Assembly: GCA_963817075.1 (NCBI GenBank)
Contig: CAWFMT010000007.1
Span: forward strand, 124,001-188,000
Direction of reading: 5' to 3'
Length of the DNA: 64,000 bases
Source: DASPKM01 sp963817075
GTDB lineage: Bacteria; Bacteroidota; Bacteroidia; Chitinophagales; Chitinophagaceae
The translations under genes and the position numbers were made by a program. This document shows positions 1-9,500 of the stretch, piece after piece. The notes beneath the pieces are model-generated. The model was given only the letters and a program-made list of their open reading frames with translations. It was not told the origin of the DNA and searched no databases. Numbering within the stretch: position 1 is the first letter of the stretch; the number at the start of each line of letters is the position of its first letter.

Positions 1-886
1 ACAAACTAACAATTTCAATGCCTGCTTTCCAGCGTATCCCAAGGTCAGTCAAAAATGTAAAGGACGGTATAATGGCAAGTAAAAGGAACAATACACTAAT
101 TGATTCCAAACATTGCCACAAGGTTAGCTGAACATTGAACACCCGGAATACCAGGTAATATTGTGCGATGAATACAAGGTATCGCAATAATGATAATGAC
201 AATATCCGCCACAGTATGGTTGCCTCGCACTTTTCTACTATAACAATATACTTAACCAGCCAGGCCGCAGATTTGGATGCTTCAATTCGACGTATTAACC
301 ATCCCAGACGGAAATAAAAGAATGTTAAAAGAATTGCCGATCCAAGTATCATGGAGAAAAGTAGGCCAAACCCAACCTCAATATAATTGCTATTTGAGTC
401 AGATGGGTTCCACAAAATATTTCTCATCATCCAAAGGGCAAAAAGACCTGTATACAAGGTGATCTGGAGTTGGGCCATACTGCAAAGGATGGTCAGTGGA
501 ATGGCCTTCAATTTTTTTCCTTTATCTACATAAAGAATTCTTCCGAAATATTCCCCGGTTCTATTGGGTGTAAAGGATGCCAGTGTTGTACCTGTAAATA
601 CTGCCTTGAAAGAGGTAATGAAATTGATAGGTTGAACAACTTTTAAAGCCAATTGCCATTTCCTGGCCTCGATTCCCCAGTTCACAAACATAAGAAGGAA
701 GGTGAGCAACAGAAGCAGAATGGATGAAGTTGTGATCACCTCTTTAAGATGTATCACAGACTCCTTCCAATTAGGTTGTTGAAGAATTTGGGTGTAAATA
801 GAGTAGGATAAGATGATAAATACCAGAGGTCCCAAAAAATAGTTGATGATTAATTTGATATTTTTGTTTCGGACCAGTGATCGCAT
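1..886 (-). CDS. Flippase-like integral membrane protein (lysylphosphatidylglycerol synthase TM-domain type), C-terminus outside window
   Basis: An open frame runs from the ATG at 884-886 off the left edge, giving 295 residues without a stop. The translation has about seven hydrophobic segments, beginning after a short basic N-terminus (MRSLVRNKN). A block around residues 95-125 reads FTGTTLASFTPNRTGEYFGR. Such a TPNRxGE motif is typical of Bacteroidota lysylphosphatidylglycerol synthase TM-region (PF03706-like) flippases, so a lipid or lipid-linked substrate in the inner membrane is inferred. The start lies only 21 bp from the divergently transcribed ruvC start, so promoters must overlap the neighbouring coding ends. 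The specific substrate is unknown. Confidence 0.72.
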   Translation of the reverse strand, partial: MRSLVRNKNIKLIINYFLGPLVFIILSYSIYTQILQQPNWKESVIHLKEVITTSSILLLLLTFLLMFVNWGIEARKWQLALKVVQPINFITSFKAVFTGTTLASFTPNRTGEYFGRILYVDKGKKLKAIPLTILCSMAQLQITLYTGLFALWMMRNILWNPSDSNSNYIEVGFGLLFSMILGSAILLTFFYFRLGWLIRRIEASKSAAWLVKYIVIVEKCEATILWRILSLSLLRYLVFIAQYYLVFRVFNVQLTLWQCLESISVLFLLLAIIPSFTFLTDLGIRWKAGIEIVSL

Positions 887-907
887 CGCTCAAAAATAGT
901 TGTCCTC

Positions 908-1483
908 TTGCATACACCCGATAAAATAATCCTTGGCATTGATCCCGGAACCCTTGTAATGGGATATGGAGTGATTTCAGTCAACGGACGATCCGCAGCC
1001 ATCATCGATATGGGAGTGCTAAAGCTCAGTAATAAGAAGGATACCTACGAAAGGTTACGACTCATCCACCTTACCATTAAATCTCTTATCGAAAAGCATT
1101 CCCCACACAGTTTTGCAATTGAATCTCCTTTCTTTGGAAAGAATGTACAAAGCATGCTAAAACTAGGCAGGGCGCAGGGAGTAGCCATTGCAACTGCAAT
1201 GAGTGCCGGTTTACAGGTAACAGAGTATGCACCAAAGAAGATAAAACAATCTATTACTGGAAATGGAAATGCCGACAAGGAACAGATCTGGAAAATGCTT
1301 CAACATCTCTTACAAATCCAGGAAAAGCCAAAGTTCTTTGATGCAACTGATGCATTGGCGGTAGCACTTTGCCACTCATATGCAATGGACTCCCCTATAG
1401 GCGCCCTTTCAAGAAAGCCAGGTGGCTGGGCGGAATATGTAAAACAAAATGCCGGGAAGATCAGGAAGGGAATTCGATTGTAA
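908..1483 (+). CDS. ruvC: Crossover junction endodeoxyribonuclease RuvC
   Basis: This is the Holliday-junction resolvase of the RuvABC system, which cuts four-way junctions during recombination and repair. The 191-residue protein has the RNase-H-like catalytic set: Asp12 in ILGIDPGT, Glu72 in FAIESPFF, and Asp145/Asp148 in FFDATDALAVALCH. Length fits the family. The chosen start is TTG at 908: no ATG or GTG lies between the upstream in-frame stop (878) and the conserved IDPGT block, so a rare start is needed. It is divergent from the flippase-like gene. A hairpin-type intergenic repeat follows the stop. Confidence 0.95.
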   Translation: MHTPDKIILGIDPGTLVMGYGVISVNGRSAAIIDMGVLKLSNKKDTYERLRLIHLTIKSLIEKHSPHSFAIESPFFGKNVQSMLKLGRAQGVAIATAMSAGLQVTEYAPKKIKQSITGNGNADKEQIWKMLQHLLQIQEKPKFFDATDALAVALCHSYAMDSPIGALSRKPGGWAEYVKQNAGKIRKGIRL

Positions 1484-1489
1484 ACTTTG

Positions 1490-1586
1490 TTTAAAAAATT
1501 TCTCGCAAAGAAGTAAAGGAAGCAAAGAGCGCAAAGTTTTTGATTCTTTGCGTCTTGATGAAATTTGCGCCTTTGCGTGAAAAATT
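1490..1586. repeat. Intergenic CGCAAAG-type repeat, hairpin-forming
   Basis: This short intergenic stretch between convergent ruvC and the HIT gene is made of repeated words: tcgcaaag, gcgcaaag, ctttgcgtc, tttgcgcc, ctttgcgtg. The left-half words (gcaaag) are complementary to the right-half words (ctttgc), so it can fold into a stem. It belongs with the other copies noted near 4785, 16714, 42812, 43110, 45590 and 60645. No coding potential was seen. Confidence 0.6.
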
Positions 1587-1596
1587 TACACTAAAC

Positions 1597-1986
1597 TTAG
1601 AGTTGAGAAATGATCTTCTCCTGAATTTTCCTGAACTGATCTGGATTTAATTTCAATTTTGCTTTCGCGAAGTTTAGATCATCAATACCATTTATTGGTA
1701 CAAGATGCATATGGGCGTGGGGTACCTCAAGGCCAATCACTGAAATACCACAACGATTACAGGAAAAAGAGCGCTCAATAGATTTTGCAATGGGTTTTGC
1801 AAACACCATCATCTCTGAAAGGAATTCATCCGGCAGATCAAATATCTTGTCGATTTCCACCTTTGGAACCACCAGCGTATGTCCTTCAGCCAGGGGGTGA
1901 ATATCAAGAAATGCAAAGAATTTTTCGTTCTCTGCAATCTTGTATGAAGGAATTTCACCTGCAATTATTTTTGAGAAAATGGACAT
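1597..1986 (-). CDS. HIT family (histidine triad) nucleotide-binding hydrolase
   Basis: This 129-residue protein belongs to the Hint branch of the histidine triad superfamily, which hydrolyses purine nucleoside phosphoramidates and similar nucleotide conjugates in the cytoplasm. The triad His90-x-His92-x-His94 appears in VPHAHMHLVP near the C-terminus, and the N-terminal MSIFSKIIAGEIPSYKIAE is typical. An upstream in-frame ATG would add 18 non-conserved residues, so the start at 1986 is preferred. It lies about 100 bp downstream of greA on the same strand, so the two are probably co-transcribed. Confidence 0.93.
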   Translation of the reverse strand: MSIFSKIIAGEIPSYKIAENEKFFAFLDIHPLAEGHTLVVPKVEIDKIFDLPDEFLSEMMVFAKPIAKSIERSFSCNRCGISVIGLEVPHAHMHLVPINGIDDLNFAKAKLKLNPDQFRKIQEKIISQL

Positions 1987-2087
1987 CCCGCCAAAGAATT
2001 TTGATTTAAAACGATAGATCAGCGATGAGAGCCTCATCATATCAATTTGAAAAAGATATAGATTTCGCCTCAGTTAACGGCCATAAA

Positions 2088-2562
2088 TTAAATAGCGATA
2101 TTCTCCACTTTAAATTTAAGTGTACCTGCAGGTGCCTGAACTTCGGCTACATCCCCTACATGTTTGCCGAGGAGACCACTGCCGATAGGAGAACCGACCG
2201 AAATTTTACCGACTTTAGATCCGCTTCCTTCTCTGATACGATCTGATAAGTTACTTGCTTCTTTGTGTTAAGATTGGTCAAAGTAACTTTTGTAAGTATT
2301 GATACTTTGCTTGTATCGATATTAGTTTCATCCAATATCCGTGAATTTGCGATCACTCCTTCAAGTTGTGCAATTTTAGCTTCAAGCATGACCCTGGCTC
2401 TCTTTCGCGGCATCATATTCAGCATTTTCCTTTAGATCACCTTTTTCCCTGGCTTCGGCAATCGCTCTGGAGGCGGCAGGGCTGATCCACCGTCTTCATT
2501 CTCTGCAATTCCGCTCTCAGGTTGTCTAAGGTGTCCTTGGTAAGATAATTTACACCGTTCAT
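2088..2562 (-). pseudogene. greA: Transcription elongation factor GreA, interrupted by three frameshifts
   Basis: GreA rescues backtracked RNA polymerase by stimulating transcript cleavage. All parts of a ~158-residue GreA are present but in different frames: MNGVNYLTKDTLDNLRAEL, then AIAEAREKGDLKENAEYDAA, then LEAKIAQLEGVIANSRILDE through VSEKEADLKS, then GKISVGSPIGSGLLGKHVG up to the stop at 2088. Frame changes fall near 2478, 2393 and 2220. The conserved residues continue across each break, so sequencing error is likely; true inactivation cannot be excluded. The ATG at 2562 has a strong Shine-Dalgarno (aggagg, complement of 2568-2573), unusual for this genome. Confidence 0.88.
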
Positions 2563-2578
2563 GATTGCCTCCTGGTTT

Positions 2579-2622
2579 GAAAAAAGAAAAAAGAACAACG
2601 CCTCAGCAATTGTGAAGCGTTG
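2579..2622 (-). terminator. Hairpin plus U-rich tract between the dehydrogenase gene and greA
   Basis: On the minus strand caacgc (complement of 2617-2622) pairs with gcgttg (complement of 2596-2601), with a further partially paired extension. It is followed directly by ttcttttttctttttt. This is the form of an intrinsic terminator. It ends the upstream dehydrogenase transcript (stop at 2651) or, since a promoter-like -7 box lies upstream at 2634-2641, acts as an attenuator in the greA leader. Confidence 0.6.
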
Positions 2623-2633
2623 CACGTATTACG

Positions 2634-2641
2634 CAAATATA
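2634..2641 (-). promoter_or_regulatory. Candidate -7 promoter box (TATATTTG) upstream of greA
   Basis: Read on the minus strand the sequence is TATATTTG, an exact match to the Bacteroidota -7 consensus TAnnTTTG. It lies 71 bp before the greA ATG, so the leader would carry the hairpin at 2596-2622. No clear -33 TTTG was seen. Confidence 0.4.
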
Positions 2642-2650
2642 AAAATAATT

Positions 2651-3574
2651 TTAAATCCCTAATTTTTCCAGCAGCACCTTACCCATTTTCAGGAAGGCTT
2701 CATGACTATAACCTGCAATATGCGGGGTAAGTACTGATATTAGGTTGATCGAGGAGCCATTTTAACTGAATTGTTTCTCTTCAATTGAATAAGTGTCAAG
2801 CTTTTCATTTTCAAGAACATCCAAACCAGCACCATTTATTTGTTGCGCTTTCGATGCTTCGATTAATGCTGTTGTCTTTGTAACCGTTTTTCCGCGTGAA
2901 GTATTGAGGAAAACATGGCTTCTGCTTAAGCGACTGGAAGAATTGACCTCATTCCAAAATGATGAGTCTCGCCGTAAGTGGAATATGAAGACTGATAATA
3001 TCGGAATAGCGGCAAGTCTGTTCAAGACTGGCTTCTTTAATATATCCTCCTCCGAAACCAAATTGTATTTATCATAGGCAAGTACAGTAACATCGAAAAC
3101 ACAAAGCAATTTGCAAATGCACTACCGGTATTGCCATAACCTATAATGCCGACTGTATGCCATTCAATTCCTGCCCCTGTTGGCATCACTATTCCATTTT
3201 CCTTCACCGATCTCTGACATGCTGCTTGATACATTGTTATGAGAGACAACAGCAATCCAAGTGCATGTTCAGCAACTGCCTCCCGGTTCCCTTCAGGGTG
3301 TGCTTATACATTTGATACCTTTGCTCTCCGCATAACCAACATCAATCAACTCCATGCCACTACCAAGGCGTCCAATCCATTTCAGCAGTTTCCTTTATCA
3401 TGATATTCTTATCGATTTCAGACGTGTGGTAACTACTAATCCTTCTGCATCTCCAATTTGAGCGCTCAATTCGTCATATGTGATACCAGGTAAATAATTG
3501 ACTACATAACCATGAGTTGAAAGCTGAGCGATCAGTTTCTCGTGTACCCTTGCCGTTATGATGACTTTTTTCAT
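2651..3574 (-). pseudogene. D-2-hydroxyacid dehydrogenase (phosphoglycerate-dehydrogenase-like), several frameshifts
   Basis: An NAD-dependent 2-hydroxyacid dehydrogenase of roughly 307 residues can be read only by changing frame several times. The N-terminus MKKVIITARVHEKLIAQLS starts at 3574. The Rossmann motif GYGNTG lies in TVGIIGYGNTGSAFA, GADVLENEKL-type sequence follows, and the catalytic-His block TPHIAGYSHEAF precedes the end LEKLGI at 2651. The start ATG overlaps the rsmA stop (ATGA). The conserved dinucleotide-binding and catalytic segments are intact in their own frames, so sequence error is a strong alternative to pseudogenisation. Substrate unknown. Confidence 0.82.
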
Positions 3575-4344
3575 AGAGATTTATTGCTTCGAGTAGTCAT
3601 TTTGAAAGTTAAGGCTGCAAAATCAGATACACGAAATTGTTCGGCCCGTTTATCAAAAATTTCATCCTGTTAAAATTTCCTGATCGAATAATTGCCGAAC
3701 CGCATTCCTCAATGTTTTTCTCCTCTGATTAAAAGCTGTTTTAACCAAAAGAAAAAAGATTCCTGGTTACTGAATTCTACCTGTTCTCCAATAGGTGTCA
3801 GTTTAATTACAGCGCTCTTTACTTTAGGAGGTGGCTTGAAACTATTTTCTCCGACTTCAAATAAATATTCTGATTTAAAATAAACCTGAGTAAGCACGCT
3901 TAGAATTCCATACATCTTACTACCCGGTTTTGCAGTGATTCGCAGTGCGACTTCTTTCTGGAACATGCCAATCATGCACTCGACATTCTCTCTCCATTCA
4001 ATTACTCTGAAAACTATCTGTGATGAAATATTGTAAGGAAAATTTCCGATGACGGTGAAGCTGCCATTGAATGGTTTCGCAAGATCAAGAAAACTGTCAT
4101 GTATAAGTTTTCCTTTCAAATCAGGCAGGAGATTTAATAAGTATTCTATTTTTTCATTGTCCAATTCAACCGCCTTAAAATCAACACCCGGAATTTTCAG
4201 CAAGTATTTTGTCAATGCGCCTCCGCCAGGACCTATCTCCAGTAATTGAACCGGCTTGGTTTCAATGAGTGCATCCACAATTTTCCTGGAAATATTTTCA
4301 TCTTTCAGGAAATGCTGCCCAAGAGATTTTTTCAGAGTGTACAT
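3571..4344 (-). pseudogene. rsmA: 16S rRNA (adenine(1518)-N(6)/adenine(1519)-N(6))-dimethyltransferase RsmA/KsgA, C-terminus frameshifted
   Basis: RsmA dimethylates two adjacent adenosines in the 3' hairpin of 16S rRNA during 30S maturation. The start MYTLKKSLGQHFLKD is characteristic; the SAM-binding block LLEIGPGGGALT and the catalytic-type motif NFPYNISSQI (NPPY-like) are present. The open frame ends early at 3709, but the expected end continues in other frames: AFNQRRKTLRNAVRQLFDQE, then DEIFDKRAEQFRVSDFAALT, to a stop at 3571. Breaks lie near 3745 and 3668. The stop overlaps the dehydrogenase ATG. The ORF upstream of the ATG at 4344 translates repeat DNA and is not used. Confidence 0.92.
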
Positions 4345-4353
4345 ATGAGTCTG

Positions 4354-4361
4354 CAAAAATA
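4354..4361 (-). promoter_or_regulatory. Candidate -7 promoter box (TATTTTTG) upstream of rsmA
   Basis: Minus-strand TATTTTTG fits TAnnTTTG and ends 9 nt before the rsmA ATG. This would give a very short or absent leader. No -33 element was recognised, so the call is tentative. Confidence 0.3.
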
Positions 4362-4397
4362 CAAAATCGTCAGTCGTGAGACGTGAATCGTGAGTCG

Positions 4398-4644
4398 ACC
4401 TCACCCCTAACCCCTCTCCAAAGGAGAGGGGAAAAAAAGCGGCTTATAATTATTAGTTGAATTATGGACCGCAAGGAAGTATCCTAGTAGTTTACGCACC
4501 TATTGTGAACAGGCCTGATGTAATAAACCTCACGCATAGCCCTCCCCAAAGGAGAGGAGAAGAAAAGCGGCTTACAATTATTAGTTGATTTATGAACTGC
4601 AAGGAAGTACCTACTAGTTTACCCACTTGTTGTGAGCAGGCCTG
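4398..4644. repeat. Two tandem ~120-bp imperfect direct repeats
   Basis: Copies at about 4398-4517 and 4527-4644 share, in the same order, acctcacNNNTaNccc, a ctctcc-aaa-ggagag palindrome, aaaagcggctta, aattattagttga, gcaaggaagta, tagtttac and gNgaacaggcctg-type words. In the first copy the palindrome ccctctcc-aaa-ggagaggg (4412-4430) is perfect. The block fills most of the gap between rsmA and the first T9SS gene. No coding potential was seen. Confidence 0.8.
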
Positions 4645-4687
4645 GCTGCGCCCGCGGAGCGATGGCGGCAGCCTTGATTTTTTTTGT

Positions 4688-4719
4688 GGGACTTTTTTGT
4701 ATCAAGACAAAAAAGTCCC
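4688..4719. repeat. Perfect 13-bp inverted repeat (gggacttttttgt / acaaaaaagtccc)
   Basis: Arms at 4688-4700 and 4707-4719 are exact complements around a 6-nt loop (atcaag). It is embedded in GC-rich sequence with ctgccggcaggc to its right. It is symmetric, with A/T runs inside the stem rather than after it, so it is not a standard terminator. A REP-like repetitive element or the end of a mobile element is possible. Confidence 0.65.
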
Positions 4720-4833
4720 AAGCCCTGCCGGCAGGCAAAATTGTGTCGTGGTGCGATCGCAAGTCGTGAATTCCTATTTTACTGCAAAGACGCAATGACC
4801 CAAGTTTCCTTGCGATTAAATATTTATCCTTAA

Positions 4834-4868
4834 AATAAAAAGCCCCGGTATAGAAATACCCGGGCTAA
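4834..4868 (-). terminator. Intrinsic terminator of the downstream T9SS gene (B2)
   Basis: On the minus strand agcccggg..ccggggct forms a stem around tatttctata, with one internal mismatch, followed by tttttatttt. It lies 23 bp past the stop of the gene at 4891. A near-identical terminator with the same flanks (gctaacttactgctatgattgaaaaaattatt) follows the paralogue at 10399. Confidence 0.7.
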
Positions 4869-4890
4869 CTTACTGCTATGATTGAAAAAA

Positions 4891-6489
4891 TTATTGTTTG
4901 ATTAACTTCTCTCTTCTCGTTTCATTCCCTGCTGAGAACTCTGCCATGTATACTCCTGACTGAAGTCCTGATAGTCCGCTAATAGTAAAATCATTCGATC
5001 CGTATTCGCCTTTAAATTGGCGCTCTGCTACCACTCTTCCACTCTGGTCAATCAGACGAATTTTTACTGGGCTTGAAGATCTTAAATCAATATTGAATTT
5101 GAGATGACCAAAAAACGGATTCGGATTGGGTTTACCAATAAATCCGATAACCCTATTTGAAGAAATTTTTACGATGTTGCTATAGACCCTCAGTCCACTC
5201 TTCATGTGTTGACGGATCCGATAATAATAGCTTTGTCCTGATCCATTCTCAGTGTCGACAAAAGCATAACTCGCATCCGCCTGGTCAGTATTTGTGGGAT
5301 ATACTTTCCCGACAGTAGTAAATTCTATTCCATCTTTGCTTCGTTGCACTTCAAACAAGGTGGTTTCGATATTTGAGTTTACTTTCCAATTGAGGGTTGT
5401 TATTCCTGAAACATGTTTCCCTGTCATATCAAGCTTGTGGCTTGCAAGGATGGTGGTTGGAAAATAACATGATGCGAGATCTCCAATAGACTTATTAACG
5501 GGTATTGGAGCAAATCCTGATCTTATTGATGCAAGTCCGGGCGCACCAGAATAATACAGTTCGGAATTGAATGCACCGCCTGGATCATTGTTTGAAGTAA
5601 ATCTTTTTACAGAAAAATACATCGCACCTACTGCATCCAGGGCGATTCCGCTAACCCCTGTACTATCAATAATATCATAATCTGCAACAAAGCTCATCGG
5701 GATAGTTCCAACACCCGCCACTCCGGGAATATCTGCAGCATTTACCCTGTAAAGTCTTGCGTTTGTATATTTTCCCATTCCACCAACATTTTCGTATGCC
5801 GCACTGAGGAAGTAGAGATTGCCTGTATTATCAAATGCTATATCACCATTGTAAATTTTCCATTTATAAGTATTTCCAGTTGGGGGCAGGTAACCAAGTG
5901 TGATCAAGCTGGCGTTTGCACAACCGGCAGAGGGTGAACCACCACAAGTAGAAAACCGAATCAATGGATTAAAAGTAGAAGCAGGGGCCGTTGAGTCACG
6001 ATGAACTCCAATTGCATATCCAAATCCATTGGGTGCAATTGCGAGCTTTACAAAGTGGTAGTTGTCCATACCCACAGTTGTGGCGATTACTGTGCCTGTA
6101 GCAGTAGGAGCCTGCGGATCAATTGTTATTATGTCCTTAGGCTGCGCTCCTGACATTTGCGTCATCAGGTAAAATCGGTTGGTGATCAAATCAACTCCCA
6201 ATGCTGCTGTTCCATATATGTATGGATTACCCGAACTAAGCCTCCTCCTAATGTAATATCTTCTCACTCCCATCAGTCCTCCGATGGCACCTGTAGTATA
6301 ATTAATCGGACGGATCTCGGTACTGTCCTGTGTGGTGGAAACATTCGAGAATGCGCCATACATTACCATTCCTGATGTACAATCTGGTAGCTGAGCCTTC
6401 GAATCACTTAAAGCCGCAAATAATGATACGGCTAATGTTACCATCGTGGTTAGCCACTTCCAATGGGAGAACGGAAGTAGTTGTTTCAT
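4891..6489 (-). CDS. Secreted T9SS type A sorting domain protein (cassette gene B, copy 2)
   Basis: A 532-residue exported protein. A signal peptide (MKQLLPFSHWKWLTTMVTLA, cut near SDSKAQ) is followed by a ~350-residue region rich in turns and beta strands, with propeller-like segments such as YKWKIYNGDIAFDNTGNLYF. Next comes a fibronectin-like segment (FEVQRSKDGIEFTTVGKV) and a C-terminal Por/T9SS sorting domain (PNPNPFFGHLKFNIDL ... GVYMAEFSAGNETRREKLIK). It is paralogous to the gene at 10399 (N-terminal ~360 residues very similar, C-terminal part more diverged) and follows copy A2 by 97 bp. T9SS domains direct export across the outer membrane; the molecular function is not recognised. Confidence 0.88.
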   Translation of the reverse strand: MKQLLPFSHWKWLTTMVTLAVSLFAALSDSKAQLPDCTSGMVMYGAFSNVSTTQDSTEIRPINYTTGAIGGLMGVRRYYIRRRLSSGNPYIYGTAALGVDLITNRFYLMTQMSGAQPKDIITIDPQAPTATGTVIATTVGMDNYHFVKLAIAPNGFGYAIGVHRDSTAPASTFNPLIRFSTCGGSPSAGCANASLITLGYLPPTGNTYKWKIYNGDIAFDNTGNLYFLSAAYENVGGMGKYTNARLYRVNAADIPGVAGVGTIPMSFVADYDIIDSTGVSGIALDAVGAMYFSVKRFTSNNDPGGAFNSELYYSGAPGLASIRSGFAPIPVNKSIGDLASCYFPTTILASHKLDMTGKHVSGITTLNWKVNSNIETTLFEVQRSKDGIEFTTVGKVYPTNTDQADASYAFVDTENGSGQSYYYRIRQHMKSGLRVYSNIVKISSNRVIGFIGKPNPNPFFGHLKFNIDLRSSSPVKIRLIDQSGRVVAERQFKGEYGSNDFTISGLSGLQSGVYMAEFSAGNETRREKLIKQ

Positions 6490-6586
6490 AGTTTTTGAAT
6501 TATCGATGAACGAATCATTTTGGTTTTTTATAGGTACTGGTACTAATTGTCAATTTGAATTTCTATCCAATTATCTTTTGCCTGAT

Positions 6587-9500
6587 CTATCGTTTAAGTA
6601 CCGTTGATACATATCTTAATTTCTGGTCTTCGCATATTACCTGATAACTTCCTGCTGCCAGCCTGCTGATATCCACCGGCCATTCCCCACCCTGCTGCTT
6701 TACGGGCTGCATCATCAACAGCTTGCCCTGATCGTTATATATTTTAATGTTCATTATTCCTGTTACTACATCTGGCAACTTAATTTTAAATAGTCCGGTT
6801 GTAGGGTTCGGATATAGTGATAGGGTGAGAAGTTGCTTATCGGCCCTTACTTCTTCAACACTTGAATATTTATAGCTTTCATCCAGGTCTACAGACTTAA
6901 TGCGGTAATATCCAGTCACTAGATTTTTGATTTCATGTAAATAGCTGTAGTTGATCAATCCTGTCCCTGATTTTGAAGGCAGTATGGTTACCCTTTTGAA
7001 ATGAACTGCATCAGTACTGTATTCCACCTCATACCGGCCCACATTCATCTGCGCTGCTACTACCCAATCCAACTGGTTTCCTTTGTTGGTTACAGAAACC
7101 CGGAATTGTCTGAAGTTTACTGGAAGATCAGCCGGGGCCATCGCTCTTTCCCACAATCCTCTTCCATATGTGGCCAATCTTATTTTGCGTGGATTGGTAT
7201 TTGTAAAAAGAATATCACTTACCATTACTGCATCCTCAATCCCTTCATTATATGCTGCCCAAATTGCACCAGTAGAGGAGGCCAGAGTACCGGAGGTGGG
7301 AATGCCTGCTACATAAAATACTCCTACATCATTGCCCACATAGATTGCCCCGCGGTCAGCAGGATCAAACTTCACAGTGTTGTGTGGAACTTCCGGCAAT
7401 GCACTTGTGCCCGTGCCACCAAGGTTGCTCCAACTACCCCCTCCATCATGACTCAAATAAATATTTGATTCTGTTGGGAGTGGTGTGAAACCTGATAAGG
7501 TCACAACCAAACGGTTGACATTTGTTGGGTCTACAGCGATATAAGAATAATATCGGTCCGGTAAACTACCAGTGATTTCCGTAAAGCTTGTACCGCCATT
7601 TGTTGTCTTGAATAATCTACTTCTTGCCGTACCGCCTGGAGCCACGGATACGTATACATAATCCGGATTACTGGGTGCAACAGCGATATAGATGATTGGA
7701 GCCGACGCATTGCTCAGTACCAGATTGGAGTTCATATTACTCCATGTGGACCCATAATTAGTTGATTTTTTAAACTTGCACGATCCTGCATACATGATGG
7801 CGCTGTTGGATGGTGCTATCACTAGTGGCGCATTGAAACAAACTGTCTCTGATGGCGGATTGCCCAGGGTCACCGCAGCACTTGCACTCATCGAACTCCA
7901 GTTGACTCCTTTGTCAGTAGATTTTTTCGCGTTCAGATAATAGGATTCCGTAAAACAGTTCTGATCGTTAGTCGGATCAACGCTGGAATGAAATCCATCT
8001 CCTAAGTTTCCAATCTTTTTGCAATTAGGAAGACCCTGATAAACGAATCCCTCATTATCCTGAAGTCCTCCTACCATAAAATCTTCATCCTGCTGCGACA
8101 TTCCCATGTTAGCATAAATCTGAGTGGTCATCAGTCCTCCATTGAGACCAATAAAAGTTGGTGTTGTCAAATTCATATTGGTACTCCTGAAAATGCCACC
8201 ATCAGTACACATATAAACTGTGTTTGCCGCTGTGGCATAGATCCGGTGAATATCCGCGTGTACATAATTAGATGAACCTTCTGCTGTTGTTCCTACGGCA
8301 AAGGCTGTAGTGAACCATGAACTCCAGTTAGAAACTGTTGAAAAGGTGCTCCCACCATTAGTGGATCGTGAAAGATTTAATTCTCCCCAATAAACGCGTT
8401 GATCAGTGGTTGGGTCGATGGCAACATCATGAGAATACCATCCCTGATTGGAAATAATACTATTCGTACCTGTTCGCATTGCTGTCCAGCTAGCGCCGTT
8501 GTCAACGGATTTATATAATCCTTCCGGAGGGTCTTGAGTAACCGGATCGTTTCCAATACTGGCATACACTTCATTGGCATCAAAAGCTGTAACACCTAAT
8601 TGAATCTTTCCTTCAATTCCGGATGGTAAGCCATTAGTAAGTTGGGTGAATGTTGGGAGACCTGTATTATCAGCGTTGGTGGATTTGTAGATCCCCGCTC
8701 CACTTGTTCCAAGATTTCCGAAAGTTGCATATAAGACAGTTGAACTGCCTGGTTTATAACATAGGTCAGCCGCCATTACAGGAAGACCAGGAAGCAAGGT
8801 CCAGTTAGCACCAGCATTGATGGTTCTGTAGATGCCATCACTTGTTGCCGCATATACGATGGATGGATTTAACTGATCGATCACGAGGTCCGCAACACCT
8901 TTTAGATTGGAATAAGAAAAATCTAAAACCTTGTTCCAATTCAATCCTCCATCAGTGGTTTTTAGAATTCCTATACCGTAGGATCCGCGGAAAGTCCTGA
9001 TATGACCAGCACCTGTACCACCTGCAGCAGCAGCGGAATTATTATACACTTCACCGGTTCCTATATAAATTGTATTGCCATCTGTTGGATGAACTGCAAT
9101 TGCCGGAACTGCTAATACCGGGTAGCCGGTTTCAACATAGGTCCAGTTGATTCCACCTGGTGCGCCTGTCCCTCCTGTGGTAGTCTTCCACAATCCTCCG
9201 CCTGCTGATCCTGCCCACATGATATTGGCATTGGTGGGATGGAATCCAAGACAAAGCATTCTCCCCGAGAAATTTTTTGGACCCAATGCAGTCCATGGAG
9301 CCGTAGTTGTATTCATTCCACTTCCATTCACCTGAATGCTGTTGCGGCCAAGTGTTTTGCCAAATTCAAATGCACGTGAATAACCTTGTGCGGGAAGGGT
9401 TTTGAAAGGATAGGTACGCATTTCAGTCCACAGGTCCATTGCCCTCATTACTCCTGGAATGCCTTCTCCCTCCTCCTCATATTCTCCTTCCTCATGATCT

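Noticed and set aside
277..462. 61-codon plus-strand ORF
   Set aside because: It lies wholly inside the minus-strand flippase-like gene and has no independent support.
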